From Aurantiacibacter marinus (lineage in GTDB: Bacteria > Pseudomonadota > Alphaproteobacteria > Sphingomonadales > Sphingomonadaceae), in the NCBI RefSeq assembly GCF_001021555.1, contig NZ_LDCP01000001.1, positions 682,001 to 746,000 of the forward strand: 64,000 nt of DNA, written 5' to 3'. Below the pieces are notes generated by a model, which was not told the origin of the DNA, did not search any database, and saw only the letters and a program-made list of their open reading frames with translations. A program made the translations under genes and the position numbers. Of the stretch, positions 1-8,749 are shown piece after piece. Each line of letters opens with the position of its first letter. Position 1 is the first letter of the stretch.

Positions 1-31
1 GGGCGGGAAAAGCCCCTAAGAGCGCTGCGAT

Positions 32-976
32 ATGGCCGATAATGCAATCGAAATCCGCGATCTTCGCAAAGTCTACGCCGGCAGCGGCGATGCGCCGCCC
101 AAAGAGGCGCTGAAAGGCGTTACCTTCGATGTGCCCGAAGGCCAGGTTTTCGGCCTGCTCGGCCCTAATGGCGCGGGCAAGTCCACGCTGATCAACATCA
201 TGGCGGGCATGGTGAACAAGACCGGTGGCACGGTAAAAATCTGGGGCCACGATATCGATACCGATCACCGCAATGCGAAGCTGAACATCGGCATCGTACC
301 ACAGGAAATCGTCTTCGATCCGTTTTTCACCCCTTTCGAGGTGCTGGAAAACCAGGGCGGCATGTACGGCGTTGCAAAGGCGCTGAGGCGGTCCGAGGAA
401 TTGCTGAAGGCTGTGCGGCTGGAAGACAAGCGCAACGCCTATGCCCGGACATTGTCCGGCGGGATGAAGCGGCGTTTGCTGATTGCGAAGGCCATGGTCC
501 ATTCCCCGCCGATCCTTGTGCTGGATGAACCGACCGCCGGTGTGGACGTGGAACTGCGCCGCCAGCTGTGGGAACTGGTGAGCGAACTGAATTCCGAAGG
601 CGTGACCGTTGTTCTGACCACACACTACCTCGAAGAAGCAGAGCAATTGTGTGAACGTATCGCGATCATCAACAATGGCGAGTTGATCGCCAACAGGACC
701 ACCCGCGAACTGGTTGCCATGGGCCGCGAGAAAATCGTGCGCGTTTCGGTAGACAAGGACCTTGGCGGTCCGATCATGGAAGAGGCTTTCACCAAGGCCG
801 AAGTGATCGAGGACCGTATTCTGGAAGTGACTTACAACCGGGACAGTGCCAGCGCCGGGCAAGTGCTCTCGCTGATCCAGCAGCACGGTTATGTCATAGA
901 GGACGTAACCACGCGTGAGGCTGATCTGGAAGATGTGTTCGTGCAGCTGACTGCGCCAGCCGAAGCCGCAACCTGA
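32..976 (+). CDS. ABC-2 type transporter ATP-binding protein
   Basis: This is the nucleotide-binding subunit of an export-type ABC transporter; it would hydrolyse ATP at the inner face of the cytoplasmic membrane with a separate permease. All ATPase motifs are visible: Walker A GPNGAGKST at residues 44-52, signature LSGGMKRR, Walker B ILVLDEPTAG and the switch histidine in TTHYLEEAE. The C-terminal ~90 residues match the extension usual in DrrA/YadG-like ABC-2 ATPases. Its 314 residues are normal for that group. The permease is not downstream, where nadB follows after 48 bases, so it probably lies upstream of the window or elsewhere. The substrate is not predictable. Confidence 0.93.
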   Translation: MADNAIEIRDLRKVYAGSGDAPPKEALKGVTFDVPEGQVFGLLGPNGAGKSTLINIMAGMVNKTGGTVKIWGHDIDTDHRNAKLNIGIVPQEIVFDPFFTPFEVLENQGGMYGVAKALRRSEELLKAVRLEDKRNAYARTLSGGMKRRLLIAKAMVHSPPILVLDEPTAGVDVELRRQLWELVSELNSEGVTVVLTTHYLEEAEQLCERIAIINNGELIANRTTRELVAMGREKIVRVSVDKDLGGPIMEEAFTKAEVIEDRILEVTYNRDSASAGQVLSLIQQHGYVIEDVTTREADLEDVFVQLTAPAEAAT

Positions 977-1024
977 TCTGACGCGATGCGGTCCCCAACA
1001 AGCCCAGGATGAGCGGAGTTTCAT

Positions 1025-2614
1025 TTGCCTGACCAAAACCATCATGACGTCCTGATCATCGGCTCCGGCGCGGCCGGGCTTACCGCCGCGCTCACTCTGG
1101 CGGAAAAGTGCAAGGTTCTTGTTCTCGCCAAGGGCACGCTGCGCAGTGGCTCTACCGCGTGGGCGCAGGGCGGGATCGCTGCTGTTCTCGATGCCGGCGA
1201 CACGTTTGAAGATCATATCCGCGATACGATGGTGGCGGGTGCGGGCCTGAATGACAGGGAGACGGTGGAATTCGTCATCGAAGGCGCGCCGCGTGCGATT
1301 GACCGGTTGTGCGAATTGGGCGTGCCGTTCAACCGCGAAAGCGGGGATCTGCACCTCACCCGCGAAGGCGGGCATTCCCACCGCCGCATCGTCCATGTCG
1401 ATGATGCGACTGGCTGGGCCGTACAGGCCGCGCTGCTGAAGGCGGCAGAGGAAAGTCCCAATATTACCTTGCTGCCGGACCGCACCTGCGTTGACCTGAT
1501 CACCGGGCGGCATGAGGCGAAATATTCAGGGTCCGGCCGCGTGTGGGGTGCCTATGCGCTCGATACGGCGACGGGCAAGGTGGAAGCTTATACTGCCAAG
1601 GCCACGATCATGGCGGCGGGCGGGGCTGGTCGCGTCTATCAATTCTCTACCGCACCGCGCGGCGCGACCGGAGACGGTATCGCAATGGCATGGCGTGCAG
1701 GCGCGCGCGTTTCCAATATGGAGATGATGCAGTTCCACCCTACCTGCCTGTACAATCTGGACGTCAAGAACTTCCTCATCACGGAGGCCGTGCGCGGTGA
1801 GGGCGGGCGGCTGTTCCACCCTGAAACCGGCCACCGCTTCATGGCTGATTACGATCCGGAACGGATGGAGCTTGCACCTCGCGATGTGGTGGCGCGCGCG
1901 ATAGACGACCAGATCAAACGTTATGGTCTGGATTACGTCCATCTGGATATCAGCCACGAAGAACCTGAATTCGTGAAGCAGCACTTCCCGACAATCCATG
2001 AAAAGCTGATGGGTCTGGGCATCGACATGACCAAGGGGCCGATCCCGGTCGTCCCGGCACAGCATTATACCTGCGGCGGCGTGGTCATCGACCTCAATGG
2101 CCGCACCGATCTGCCGGGCCTGTATGCGGCGGGTGAATGCACCGAAAGCGGCTTGCACGGGGCAAACCGGCTAGCGTCGAATTCGCTGCTCGAATGCTTC
2201 GTGTTCGGTGAAGCGGCAGGGCGCGATATTCTGGCGAACTGGGATACATTCGAAGCGCCGCCACCCGTGCGCGAATGGGATGAAAGCCGCGTCACGGACT
2301 CGGATGAAGAGGTTGTCATCAAGCAGAACTGGACCGAAATCCGGCGGATGATGTGGAACTATGTCGGCATTGTGCGCACGACAAAGCGGCTGGAACGCGC
2401 GGGCAACCGTATCGACCTGCTGGCAGGCGAGATCGCCGATTATTACGGCAATTTCCGGGTCACCACCGACCTGATCGAGCTGCGCAATCTACACCAATGC
2501 GCAGGCCTGATCGTGCGCAGCGCTCTGGCCCGGCACGAAAGCCGCGGGCTGCATTACATCCTCGATTATCCGGAAACCGATGACGAGGTACGCGATACGG
2601 TTCTGGTGCCGTAG
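1025..2614 (+). CDS. nadB: L-aspartate oxidase
   Basis: NadB is the flavoenzyme that oxidises L-aspartate to iminoaspartate, the first step of de novo NAD synthesis, in the cytoplasm. The N-terminus has the FAD-binding GSGAAG at residues 13-18. The fumarate reductase/succinate dehydrogenase flavoprotein fold continues with GGHSHRRIVHVDD, QFHPT and the C-terminal helical domain beginning near NRIDLLAGEI. Length 529 is normal. The start is TTG: no in-frame ATG exists near it, and GGAG at 1015-1018 lies six bases before the TTG. nadA and nadC are not in the window, so this is an isolated member of its pathway. Confidence 0.96.
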   Translation: MPDQNHHDVLIIGSGAAGLTAALTLAEKCKVLVLAKGTLRSGSTAWAQGGIAAVLDAGDTFEDHIRDTMVAGAGLNDRETVEFVIEGAPRAIDRLCELGVPFNRESGDLHLTREGGHSHRRIVHVDDATGWAVQAALLKAAEESPNITLLPDRTCVDLITGRHEAKYSGSGRVWGAYALDTATGKVEAYTAKATIMAAGGAGRVYQFSTAPRGATGDGIAMAWRAGARVSNMEMMQFHPTCLYNLDVKNFLITEAVRGEGGRLFHPETGHRFMADYDPERMELAPRDVVARAIDDQIKRYGLDYVHLDISHEEPEFVKQHFPTIHEKLMGLGIDMTKGPIPVVPAQHYTCGGVVIDLNGRTDLPGLYAAGECTESGLHGANRLASNSLLECFVFGEAAGRDILANWDTFEAPPPVREWDESRVTDSDEEVVIKQNWTEIRRMMWNYVGIVRTTKRLERAGNRIDLLAGEIADYYGNFRVTTDLIELRNLHQCAGLIVRSALARHESRGLHYILDYPETDDEVRDTVLVP

Positions 2615-2654
2615 AGTAAGGCCGCATTCATGGCGTAGAGGCCACTGCGCTGCC

Positions 2655-3584
2655 ATGAAAATGCTCGCCTTCAGTCTCGCCGCTTCACTTTGCATCCTCG
2701 CCGCGCCAGCCATCGCGCAGGAACGTAATGCGGCGACCGAATCCATAATCGTTACAGCGCAGCGTTCCGGCGCGCCGATGTGGACCATCGACACGCCCCG
2801 CGGCGCGGTCATTCTGGTGGGCGAGATTGCTGCTGTTCCCGAAAACACACCGTGGCAGCCAGGCCGACTGGAGGATGCAACGCGGGAAGCGCAGCGTGTG
2901 ATCCTTGGCATCAAGCCGCGCATTTCCCCCGGCGATATCCTGCGCATGATCTTTGCCGGCGGACGCATCACGCGCCTGCCCGATGATACCGTGGCCGCCG
3001 ATTATCTGGACGCGGGCCAGCTAGCCCGGCTGACCTCGCTGGAAGAAGAGTATGACCAGGATTACGAACGCAAAAGCTTCCTGCTCACGTCCTTCGACCT
3101 CCTTTCGCGCCGCCTCGGCTTTACCCGCGATACGGGCCGCGATGCATCAGATGTGGTGCGCCGCGCCGCGCGCCGCGCCGAAGTTCCGTCAGAGCCGGTT
3201 GGCTCGGTGCGCGGGGAAGATATGCTGGACAACCTGGCGGACACGCCGCCGCAGGCGCATCTTGCCTGCCTTGACGCTGCGATGACTGCGACAGAGCTGG
3301 GCCCGGATATGATCGAACAGCGCGGGCGCGACTGGCGCAGTTACAATGTGCCCGCTGTCATGGCCAACCCGCTGGAAATGGCGCTGGGCCAATGCTGGCC
3401 GTGGACCGATGCGGACATGGGGCCGGAACTGCGCACCCAGTGGCTCGGCGCGATTGGTGGCGCGATGGCAGAGGACGGCGTCACACTGGTGGTCGTCCCG
3501 CTGCGCGTGCTGGCGGAAGACGACGGCGTGCTGGATCAGCTATCCGCCCAAGGGCTGGATATCAGCGGACCGGAGTGGCGTTGA
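2655..3584 (+). CDS. TraB/GumN family protein, exported
   Basis: This is a 309-residue protein of the TraB/GumN (TIKI-like) family, whose members are putative metal-dependent proteases; bacterial roles are poorly known. The first ~21 residues form a signal peptide ending in APAIAQ. Next comes a segment containing ESIIVTAQRSGAPMW, then GAVILVGEI, which corresponds to the family's GTIH-type first motif but lacks the His here. I chose ATG 2655 because it begins the signal peptide; a longer frame starting inside nadB would add implausible residues. It follows nadB by 40 bases and may be co-transcribed. The probable loss of the first catalytic His suggests an inactive or divergent member. Confidence 0.72.
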   Translation: MKMLAFSLAASLCILAAPAIAQERNAATESIIVTAQRSGAPMWTIDTPRGAVILVGEIAAVPENTPWQPGRLEDATREAQRVILGIKPRISPGDILRMIFAGGRITRLPDDTVAADYLDAGQLARLTSLEEEYDQDYERKSFLLTSFDLLSRRLGFTRDTGRDASDVVRRAARRAEVPSEPVGSVRGEDMLDNLADTPPQAHLACLDAAMTATELGPDMIEQRGRDWRSYNVPAVMANPLEMALGQCWPWTDADMGPELRTQWLGAIGGAMAEDGVTLVVVPLRVLAEDDGVLDQLSAQGLDISGPEWR

Positions 3585-3607
3585 AGCGCAAAGCTGACGA
3601 CCTATCG

Positions 3608-3829
3608 TCAATCACCCATCATCAGGACCAAGATGAAGGCGAGGAAAGTTCCGCCCAGGAACAGCATCCAGCTCCAGTAAAAGCTGAAGTCCAGCATCAG
3701 GTCGGGATAATTCACATCCACCTTGAACACGTTCAGCAATCCGCCCGTCGCACCGCCTGATCCCATGAACAGGGCGATGATGAGGGTGAGGAATGCCCCG
3801 AAGGGGATAGCTTTGAGGAAGGAAATCAT
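3608..3829 (-). CDS. Small two-helix membrane protein, unknown
   Basis: This is a 73-residue protein with two clear hydrophobic segments, roughly residues 5-25 (KAIPFGAFLTLIIALFMGSG) and 50-71 (WSWMLFLGGTFLAFILVLMM), so probably an inner-membrane hairpin. I do not recognise a family. A purine-rich stretch (AGGAAATGG on the coding strand) precedes the ATG. It is convergent with the TraB/GumN gene, which ends 24 bases away. The function is unknown. Confidence 0.7.
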   Translation of the reverse strand: MISFLKAIPFGAFLTLIIALFMGSGGATGGLLNVFKVDVNYPDLMLDFSFYWSWMLFLGGTFLAFILVLMMGD

Positions 3830-4468
3830 GGCCCATCCATTTCCTGTGTAACTTGTGCGAACATTCTTTAACGCTCCACCGGGCCGCGTCCACCGCCCAA
3901 AGCCCTAAAGCGGACAAATTGACAGCAAATTACGCGCGCTGATTCTTTATGACTCGCGGCTCTGCTCATTTCATTTCCGATCATGAAACCCCGCAAATTT
4001 TTTTCCGCAGATTGATTTTGCCTCTTGCGCTGCTCGCGAGCCATGGAAAACCCACGCGTCGCGGCGTGTTGTCTGCGCCATACACCATTAGAATAACCTC
4101 GATCGGACCAGTAAATCGACCTTAACCCTCTTGCGTGTGAACCATGTCTGATTCACTATGGGTTGTGGTCGTAATGCCGGGGGCACCCACAAGACCTAGA
4201 TTTTTGGCCTTAACTCGCGATTCGCGCGGCTGGGGCCGGAGTCCTGGAATTGGGGAGCTTTTTGTGGGCAATCGGTGGATTGCCGGGGGATAGATTGCGG
4301 ATCACGAGTGGACATATCGGGGGACAAATATTGTCTCGCGAAGGGTGAAAAAAGCGGCGTGAACGGCTACATAGGGGGTGCTTCCCCGAGTCGAACACAA
4401 ATAGAACATTGGAAGCGCGGCAGGCGTAGTATCTGCGCGCTCATTCAGAGAGACGGGATACGGGGCTA
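3830..4468. promoter_or_regulatory. Long non-coding region before nrdA
   Basis: The 639 bases between the minus-strand membrane gene and nrdA contain no convincing gene. Visible elements are a perfect 7-bp hairpin GGCAATC/GATTGCC (4267-4284), a near-palindrome GACAAATATTGTC (4323-4335), and a LexA-type direct repeat at 4393-4407. Runs of G's occur between 4280 and 4380. The near-palindrome does not match the NrdR box well. The length and density of structured motifs suggest a long regulated leader for nrdA, but only the LexA-type site fits a known consensus. Confidence 0.6.
4393..4407. promoter_or_regulatory. Putative alphaproteobacterial LexA box (GAAC-N7-GAAC)
   Basis: The sequence GAACACAAATAGAAC is an exact GAAC-N7-GAAC direct repeat, the complement of GTTC-N7-GTTC recognised by LexA in alphaproteobacteria. 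It ends 61 bases before the nrdA ATG, a sensible place for a repressor site. SOS control of ribonucleotide reductase would be physiologically logical, but the regulation itself is inference. Confidence 0.6.
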
Positions 4469-6499
4469 ATGGAATTTCGAAACGGAGACGATGCGGCAAT
4501 GGGCCTGGATGATAATGTCGCGGGTGATGCCCCTGAGAAAACCGTCGCCCCCAAGAAGGCGACCAAGAAAGCGGTAAAAATGGACAAGAGCGACATCGGC
4601 ACAGACGATTTGATCGCGGCAGAAGTTGCCGGAGCGACTGCGGCTGCGCTAGCCGAAGCCACGCGCGCCGCATCGCAGAAGGATATCGATTCCAAATCCA
4701 TTCTGCCGCGCCGTTTCAACGTGAAGACAGACCCTGCGCGCGATGCCAATCTGACCGCATTCGGCAAGGAAACGCTGGAAGATCGTTATCTGCTGCCTGG
4801 CGAAAGCTATCAGGATCTGTTTGCCCGCGTGGCCGATGCCTATGCCGATGATGCCGAACATGCGCAGCGTCTGTACGACTATATTTCCAACCTCTGGTTC
4901 ATGCCCGCAACGCCGGTGCTGTCGAACGGCGGTACCACGCGCGGCCTGCCCATCAGTTGCTATCTCAATTCCGTGTCGGACAGCCTTGGCGGCATTGTCG
5001 GCACGTGGAATGAAAACGTCTGGCTCGCCTCCAAGGGCGGCGGCATTGGCACCTATTGGGGCAATGTGCGCGGTATTGGCGAACCTGTTGGCCTGAACGG
5101 CAAGACCAGCGGCATTATTCCTTTCGTGCGCGTGATGGATTCGCTCACATTGGCCATTTCACAAGGTTCGCTGCGGCGCGGTTCGGCGGCATGTTACATC
5201 GATGTGCACCACCCGGAGATCGAGGAATTCCTCGAAATTCGTAAGCCATCGGGCGATTTCAACCGCAAGGCATTGAACCTGCACCACGGCGTGTTGCTGA
5301 CCGATGAATTCATGGAAGCCGTGCGCTCCGGCGATGATTTCGACCTGCTCAGCCCGAAGGACGGCAGCGTCCGCAAGACCGTGGATGCGCGCAGCCTGTT
5401 CCAGAAACTGGTCGAAACGCGTCTTGCCACCGGAGAGCCGTACATCGTGTTCTCCGACACGGTGAACCGCATGATGCCAAAGCATCACCGCGATCTGGGC
5501 CTGAAGGTTTCAACCTCCAATCTGTGCAGCGAAATCACTTTGCCAACCGGCATCGACCATCTCGGCAATGACCGCACGGCCGTGTGCTGCCTGTCCTCGC
5601 TCAACCTTGAAAAATGGGAAGAGTGGGAAGGCGAAAAGCAGGTCATCGAAGACATCATGCGCTTCCTCGACAATGTGCTGCAGGATTATATCGACCGCGC
5701 ACCTGATGAAATGGCCCGCGCCAAATATTCGGCAGAGCGTGAACGCAGCGTCGGGCTGGGAGTCATGGGCTTCCACTCCTTCCTCCAGTCAAAGGGCATC
5801 GGTTTCGAAAGCCCCATGGCGAAGGTGTGGAACCTGAAGATGTTCAAGCACATCAACACCAAGGCGAACGAGGCCAGCCTGATGCTGGCGCAGGAACGCG
5901 GCGCTTGCCCGGATGCCGAAGAAATGGGCGCGATGGAGCGTTTCAGCTGCAAGATGGCGATCGCGCCAACCGCGTCGATTTCGATCATCTGCGGCGGCAC
6001 GAGCGCCTGTATCGAGCCTATTCCGGCAAATATCTACACCCACAAGACGCTGTCCGGCAGCTTCGTGGTGAAGAACCCGTATCTGGAAAAGCTGCTCGAC
6101 AAGAAGAGCAAGAATTCGACCAATATCTGGAATTCGATCCTGGAAAAGGACGGCAGCGTCCAGCACCTCGATTTCCTGACGCCCGAAGAAAAGGCTGCGT
6201 ACAAGACCAGCTTCGAAATCGACCAGCGCTGGCTGCTCGAATTCGCCGCCGACCGTGCGCCTTTCATCGATCAGGCGCAGTCGCTCAACCTGTTTATCCC
6301 GGCTGACGTGGACAAATGGGATCTGGCGATGCTGCACTTCCAAGCGTGGGAAAAGGGCATCAAGTCGCTCTACTACCTCCGCTCCAAGTCCGTGCAGCGC
6401 GCAGGCTTTGCCGGCGGCGTGGAAGCGGACAACACCGCCGAGCCGTCAAAATACGAGCTGCCGACGACGGATTACGACGAGTGTCTGGCCTGTCAGTAG
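4469..6499 (+). CDS. nrdA: Ribonucleoside-diphosphate reductase, alpha (large) subunit
   Basis: This is the catalytic subunit of aerobic class I ribonucleotide reductase, which makes deoxyribonucleotides with the NrdB radical subunit. Catalytic residues are visible: C164 in ISCYLNS, N351-L-C353-S-E355, the paired tyrosines in SLYYLRS, and the C-terminal redox pair C672/C675 in CLACQ. The conserved core begins near residue 75. Before it lies a Lys/Ala-rich low-complexity extension (EKTVAPKKATKKAVK), and no ATP-cone is seen, so the dATP overall-activity switch is probably absent. ATG 4499 is an alternative start. A hairpin terminator follows the stop. nrdB lies 2.8 kb downstream rather than adjacent. 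Confidence 0.95.
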   Translation: MEFRNGDDAAMGLDDNVAGDAPEKTVAPKKATKKAVKMDKSDIGTDDLIAAEVAGATAAALAEATRAASQKDIDSKSILPRRFNVKTDPARDANLTAFGKETLEDRYLLPGESYQDLFARVADAYADDAEHAQRLYDYISNLWFMPATPVLSNGGTTRGLPISCYLNSVSDSLGGIVGTWNENVWLASKGGGIGTYWGNVRGIGEPVGLNGKTSGIIPFVRVMDSLTLAISQGSLRRGSAACYIDVHHPEIEEFLEIRKPSGDFNRKALNLHHGVLLTDEFMEAVRSGDDFDLLSPKDGSVRKTVDARSLFQKLVETRLATGEPYIVFSDTVNRMMPKHHRDLGLKVSTSNLCSEITLPTGIDHLGNDRTAVCCLSSLNLEKWEEWEGEKQVIEDIMRFLDNVLQDYIDRAPDEMARAKYSAERERSVGLGVMGFHSFLQSKGIGFESPMAKVWNLKMFKHINTKANEASLMLAQERGACPDAEEMGAMERFSCKMAIAPTASISIICGGTSACIEPIPANIYTHKTLSGSFVVKNPYLEKLLDKKSKNSTNIWNSILEKDGSVQHLDFLTPEEKAAYKTSFEIDQRWLLEFAADRAPFIDQAQSLNLFIPADVDKWDLAMLHFQAWEKGIKSLYYLRSKSVQRAGFAGGVEADNTAEPSKYELPTTDYDECLACQ

Positions 6500-6523
6500 G
6501 CTTCGATCTTAGCTGAACAAAAA

Positions 6524-6569
6524 GAAGGCGGCGAACCACGAAAGAATGGATTGCCGCCTTCGGTTTTTT
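6524..6569 (+). terminator. Rho-independent terminator after nrdA
   Basis: A perfect 9-bp inverted repeat, GAAGGCGGC (6524-6532) and GCCGCCTTC (6553-6561), is followed by GG and six T's (6564-6569). It starts 25 bases after the nrdA stop. The 20-base loop is longer than usual. It overlaps the start of the next small open frame. Confidence 0.72.
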
Positions 6570-6810
6570 GGTTTTCGGAATTCTTCTGACGTGGAGTGGA
6601 TGGCGATCAATTCGCTTCCGGCTGCACGAGAATGGCATTTCGGGAATTGAGCAGGTGATGTTGAAAACTAGCGTGGAAGAGCCTCTGCCGAGAACCGCTC
6701 TCGACAGATTTCCTGGCGCTCTCAATCATTGGTTGGCAATCATGTTCGGTCCGATTCTCGCACTTGTCGGAGCAGCTATGCTGGCAGGGAAAACCGGACT
6801 GATCAGTTGA
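6568..6810 (+). CDS. Small membrane protein, start uncertain
   Basis: This frame of up to 80 residues has a hydrophobic N-terminus (FGILLTWSGW) and a C-terminal hydrophobic segment (WLAIMFGPILALVGAAMLAG), so two membrane helices are likely. The only available early start is TTG 6568, which lies in the T-run of the nrdA terminator without a Shine-Dalgarno. The frame stays open upstream to a stop at 6514 and reads as KEWIAAFGFLVFG through the hairpin, as if the true N-terminus were longer but had lost its ATG. It may be a small gene with an unusual start or a decayed one. No family is recognised. Confidence 0.45.
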   Translation: MVFGILLTWSGWRSIRFRLHENGISGIEQVMLKTSVEEPLPRTALDRFPGALNHWLAIMFGPILALVGAAMLAGKTGLIS

Positions 6811-6898
6811 TGCGCGCCGCGCCGACCTTTGTCCTCTATCAACAAGCGCATGTGTGCCTTAGGTATCTCCAATAACGTACTGACCGGAAGGAACACCC

Positions 6899-7087
6899 GT
6901 GGACGGAAATACACCGATCATCATTGGAGTGCTGGGCACGCTGGCTGCGCTGTTCGTGTTCGTCAACGGCTGGCGGATGCGCCGTAAAGGGGACCAGGGG
7001 CGCACACTGGGCGGACTGCACATGTTGATGGCCGTGCTGTTTGTCCCGATGACCTGGTGGATCATCATGGTGCTCATGCCCGCCTGA
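6899..7087 (+). CDS. Small membrane protein, unknown
   Basis: This is a 62-residue protein with two hydrophobic segments (IIIGVLGTLAALFVFVNGW and HMLMAVLFVPMTWWIIMVLM) separated by a basic loop RMRRKGDQGR. It is probably an inner-membrane hairpin with the loop in the cytoplasm. It starts at GTG, preceded by a strong GGAAGGA at proper spacing, which supports translation. It lies between nrdA and nrdB in a run of small same-strand genes. The function is unknown. Confidence 0.72.
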   Translation: MDGNTPIIIGVLGTLAALFVFVNGWRMRRKGDQGRTLGGLHMLMAVLFVPMTWWIIMVLMPA

Positions 7088-7128
7088 TTTTACCGGGCGG
7101 TAACCATTGCGCGCTAGGGCAAGTGTCC

Positions 7129-7488
7129 ATGCAAACGCGGCAAGAACCCCGCAAGGCCCTGACTGTCCCGGGGCGCTATGTCGCTGGAGACGGCGATCCT
7201 GTGGACGTGCACCTGTGCGATCTGTCTGTCGGCGGCGCGCGTTTTGCCAGCAGTGACAGCGCGTTGATGCGCGGCAGCCAGGTCTACATCCTCATCGCCG
7301 GACGCGGGCCCTACAGGGCCAGCGTCAAATGGTGCGCTGATGGCGAATGCGGCGTGACCTTCACGGTGCCATTGAGCCCGGAGACTTTCGAGCAATTCCA
7401 GAACAGCCATATTGCCGATTTTTCTGACGAGGGCACAGAGGCGGATTTCCCGCCGATGCCGCCCCAGACCCGGCAGCGTTTCTGTTGA
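7129..7488 (+). CDS. PilZ domain protein (putative c-di-GMP receptor)
   Basis: This is a single-domain PilZ protein of 119 residues. The c-di-GMP binding signature is complete: RxxxR (R4-Q-E-P-R8) near the N-terminus and DxSxxG (D31-L-S33-V-G-G36), followed by the beta-barrel. By family knowledge it would bind cyclic di-GMP in the cytoplasm and act on motility, polysaccharide or surface functions through an unknown partner. GTG 7123 is an alternative in-frame start two codons upstream. The C-terminal ~35 residues are acidic and then Pro-rich. Neighbours do not reveal the output. Confidence 0.85.
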   Translation: MQTRQEPRKALTVPGRYVAGDGDPVDVHLCDLSVGGARFASSDSALMRGSQVYILIAGRGPYRASVKWCADGECGVTFTVPLSPETFEQFQNSHIADFSDEGTEADFPPMPPQTRQRFC

Positions 7489-7562
7489 GCTGACCTGTAC
7501 CGCAGGGGGCTTGCAGCACTGCGTATTCGCGCCCATCCTGCGCGTATTGACGCGAGGAGACC

Positions 7563-7853
7563 ATGCCCATGACCAGCCGCATTCTTACCCTCTTGGCGAT
7601 ATCCCTGCTGCTTGCAGGATGCGCATCCCAGATCGACGCAGGCGTTACGCGCGAAGCAGGCTCGCCCGGTTTCTGGTGGGGCTTGTGGCACGGATTTATC
7701 TTCCCGTGGTCCTTCATCGGATCGCTCTTCAGCCCTGATATCGCCGTATACGCCGTGCCCAATCGCGGCGGCTGGTATGATTTCGGCTTCTTTCTGGGCG
7801 TGACGGTGCTGGGCGGCGGCAGCTTCTTCGGATCGAAGAAGCGCAGGGACTAG
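7563..7853 (+). CDS. Conserved small lipoprotein, unknown
   Basis: This 96-residue protein has a lipoprotein signal peptide: hydrophobic residues 8-18, then lipobox LLAGC with the acylated cysteine near residue 20. The mature part contains the aromatic-rich stretch GFWWGLWHGFIFPWSFIGSLF and then a Gly-rich hydrophobic segment ending in SKKRRD. I recall proteins of this pattern as a widespread uncharacterised family. It is probably anchored in an envelope membrane with a C-terminal helix. An AGGAGA element precedes the ATG. Confidence 0.8.
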   Translation: MPMTSRILTLLAISLLLAGCASQIDAGVTREAGSPGFWWGLWHGFIFPWSFIGSLFSPDIAVYAVPNRGGWYDFGFFLGVTVLGGGSFFGSKKRRD

Positions 7854-7861
7854 ACGGGCGA

Positions 7862-8749
7862 TTAGCTAGGCGATTGGCGCCACAGCGGAAGGCGGGCGAT
7901 TTCCTCTGCGCTCAACTCAAGGCCGAAATGGTGATCGAGCAGGCGGCGATATTCTGCCGCATCTGGAACAGTGCGCTTTTCCGGCTCGGTCCCTGCGCGC
8001 CATAATGACAGCTCGCGGTCGACCAGGCTGACAAAGCCATCGGGCAGGCACATGCTGGCGACATGCAAACTGGTAAAGCGGGAACTTTCATGTGTCGCCG
8101 CCCAGTGGCAACCCATCGCCATGTCTGCCTGCGCCACTTCGGCAAGATCGAAGGCAAATTGCGGTTCCCACAGAGTATCGCTGGCAGAGCGCCCATCGGT
8201 CGGACCCTGCGGGCCCTTGCGTTCCAGCAGCCATGCGCCGGGGATGGACCCTTCCTCGCCAATCCGGCGCAGGCGGTGCTGTGCGCCATCCATGCTGCCG
8301 ACCATCGCGCCATCCTCCAGCGGCATGGGCGGAGCGTAGCCGCCGCCAAATCCCGCATCGGCAATCCACGCCTCCTCGTCAAAGCGCACCAGCACCAGAC
8401 AATGGGTGCGCGGGGTAGTCTCTGCCGGGCTCCCCAGCAGCACCCGCGCCAGCAACAGCGCCGCATCGAAGCCCATCGCGCCCAGCATATCCGCCATCAA
8501 CCGGTTGTGTTCGAAACAAAAGCCGCCGCGCCGCGCCGTTACCAGCTTGGCAAAGACGGGCCCGCTATCGCAGGCAATGGTGCCGCCAGCCATGACCGCG
8601 AGGTTTTCAAACGGGATCGTCTGCCGGTGTGCCGCCTGCACTGCGGCCAGCCCCGCAGGATCGGCGGCGGGGGCCTGCGCAAGGCCGATACGGGCGAGAT
8701 AGGCGGCGGTGTCCATCACCAGCTTCATGGCGTGACCGGTGCGTTCCAT
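7862..8749 (-). CDS. nat: Arylamine N-acetyltransferase
   Basis: NAT enzymes transfer an acetyl group from acetyl-CoA to arylamines, hydrazines or related acceptors; the physiological substrate here is unknown. The Cys-His-Asp triad is complete: C78 in RGGFCFEHN, H116 in RTHCLVLV and D131 in IADAGFG. Length 295 is typical. Translation may begin at ATG 8749, with GAGG just upstream on the coding strand, or at the methionine seven codons later. It is convergent with the lipoprotein gene and divergent from the next small membrane gene. Confidence 0.93.
   Translation of the reverse strand: MERTGHAMKLVMDTAAYLARIGLAQAPAADPAGLAAVQAAHRQTIPFENLAVMAGGTIACDSGPVFAKLVTARRGGFCFEHNRLMADMLGAMGFDAALLLARVLLGSPAETTPRTHCLVLVRFDEEAWIADAGFGGGYAPPMPLEDGAMVGSMDGAQHRLRRIGEEGSIPGAWLLERKGPQGPTDGRSASDTLWEPQFAFDLAEVAQADMAMGCHWAATHESSRFTSLHVASMCLPDGFVSLVDRELSLWRAGTEPEKRTVPDAAEYRRLLDHHFGLELSAEEIARLPLWRQSPS

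Noticed and set aside
4323-4335. GACAAATATTGTC as a possible NrdR box before nrdA
   Set aside because: Only the outer arms are symmetric and comparison with the NrdR consensus gives few matches; a second copy at proper spacing is lacking.
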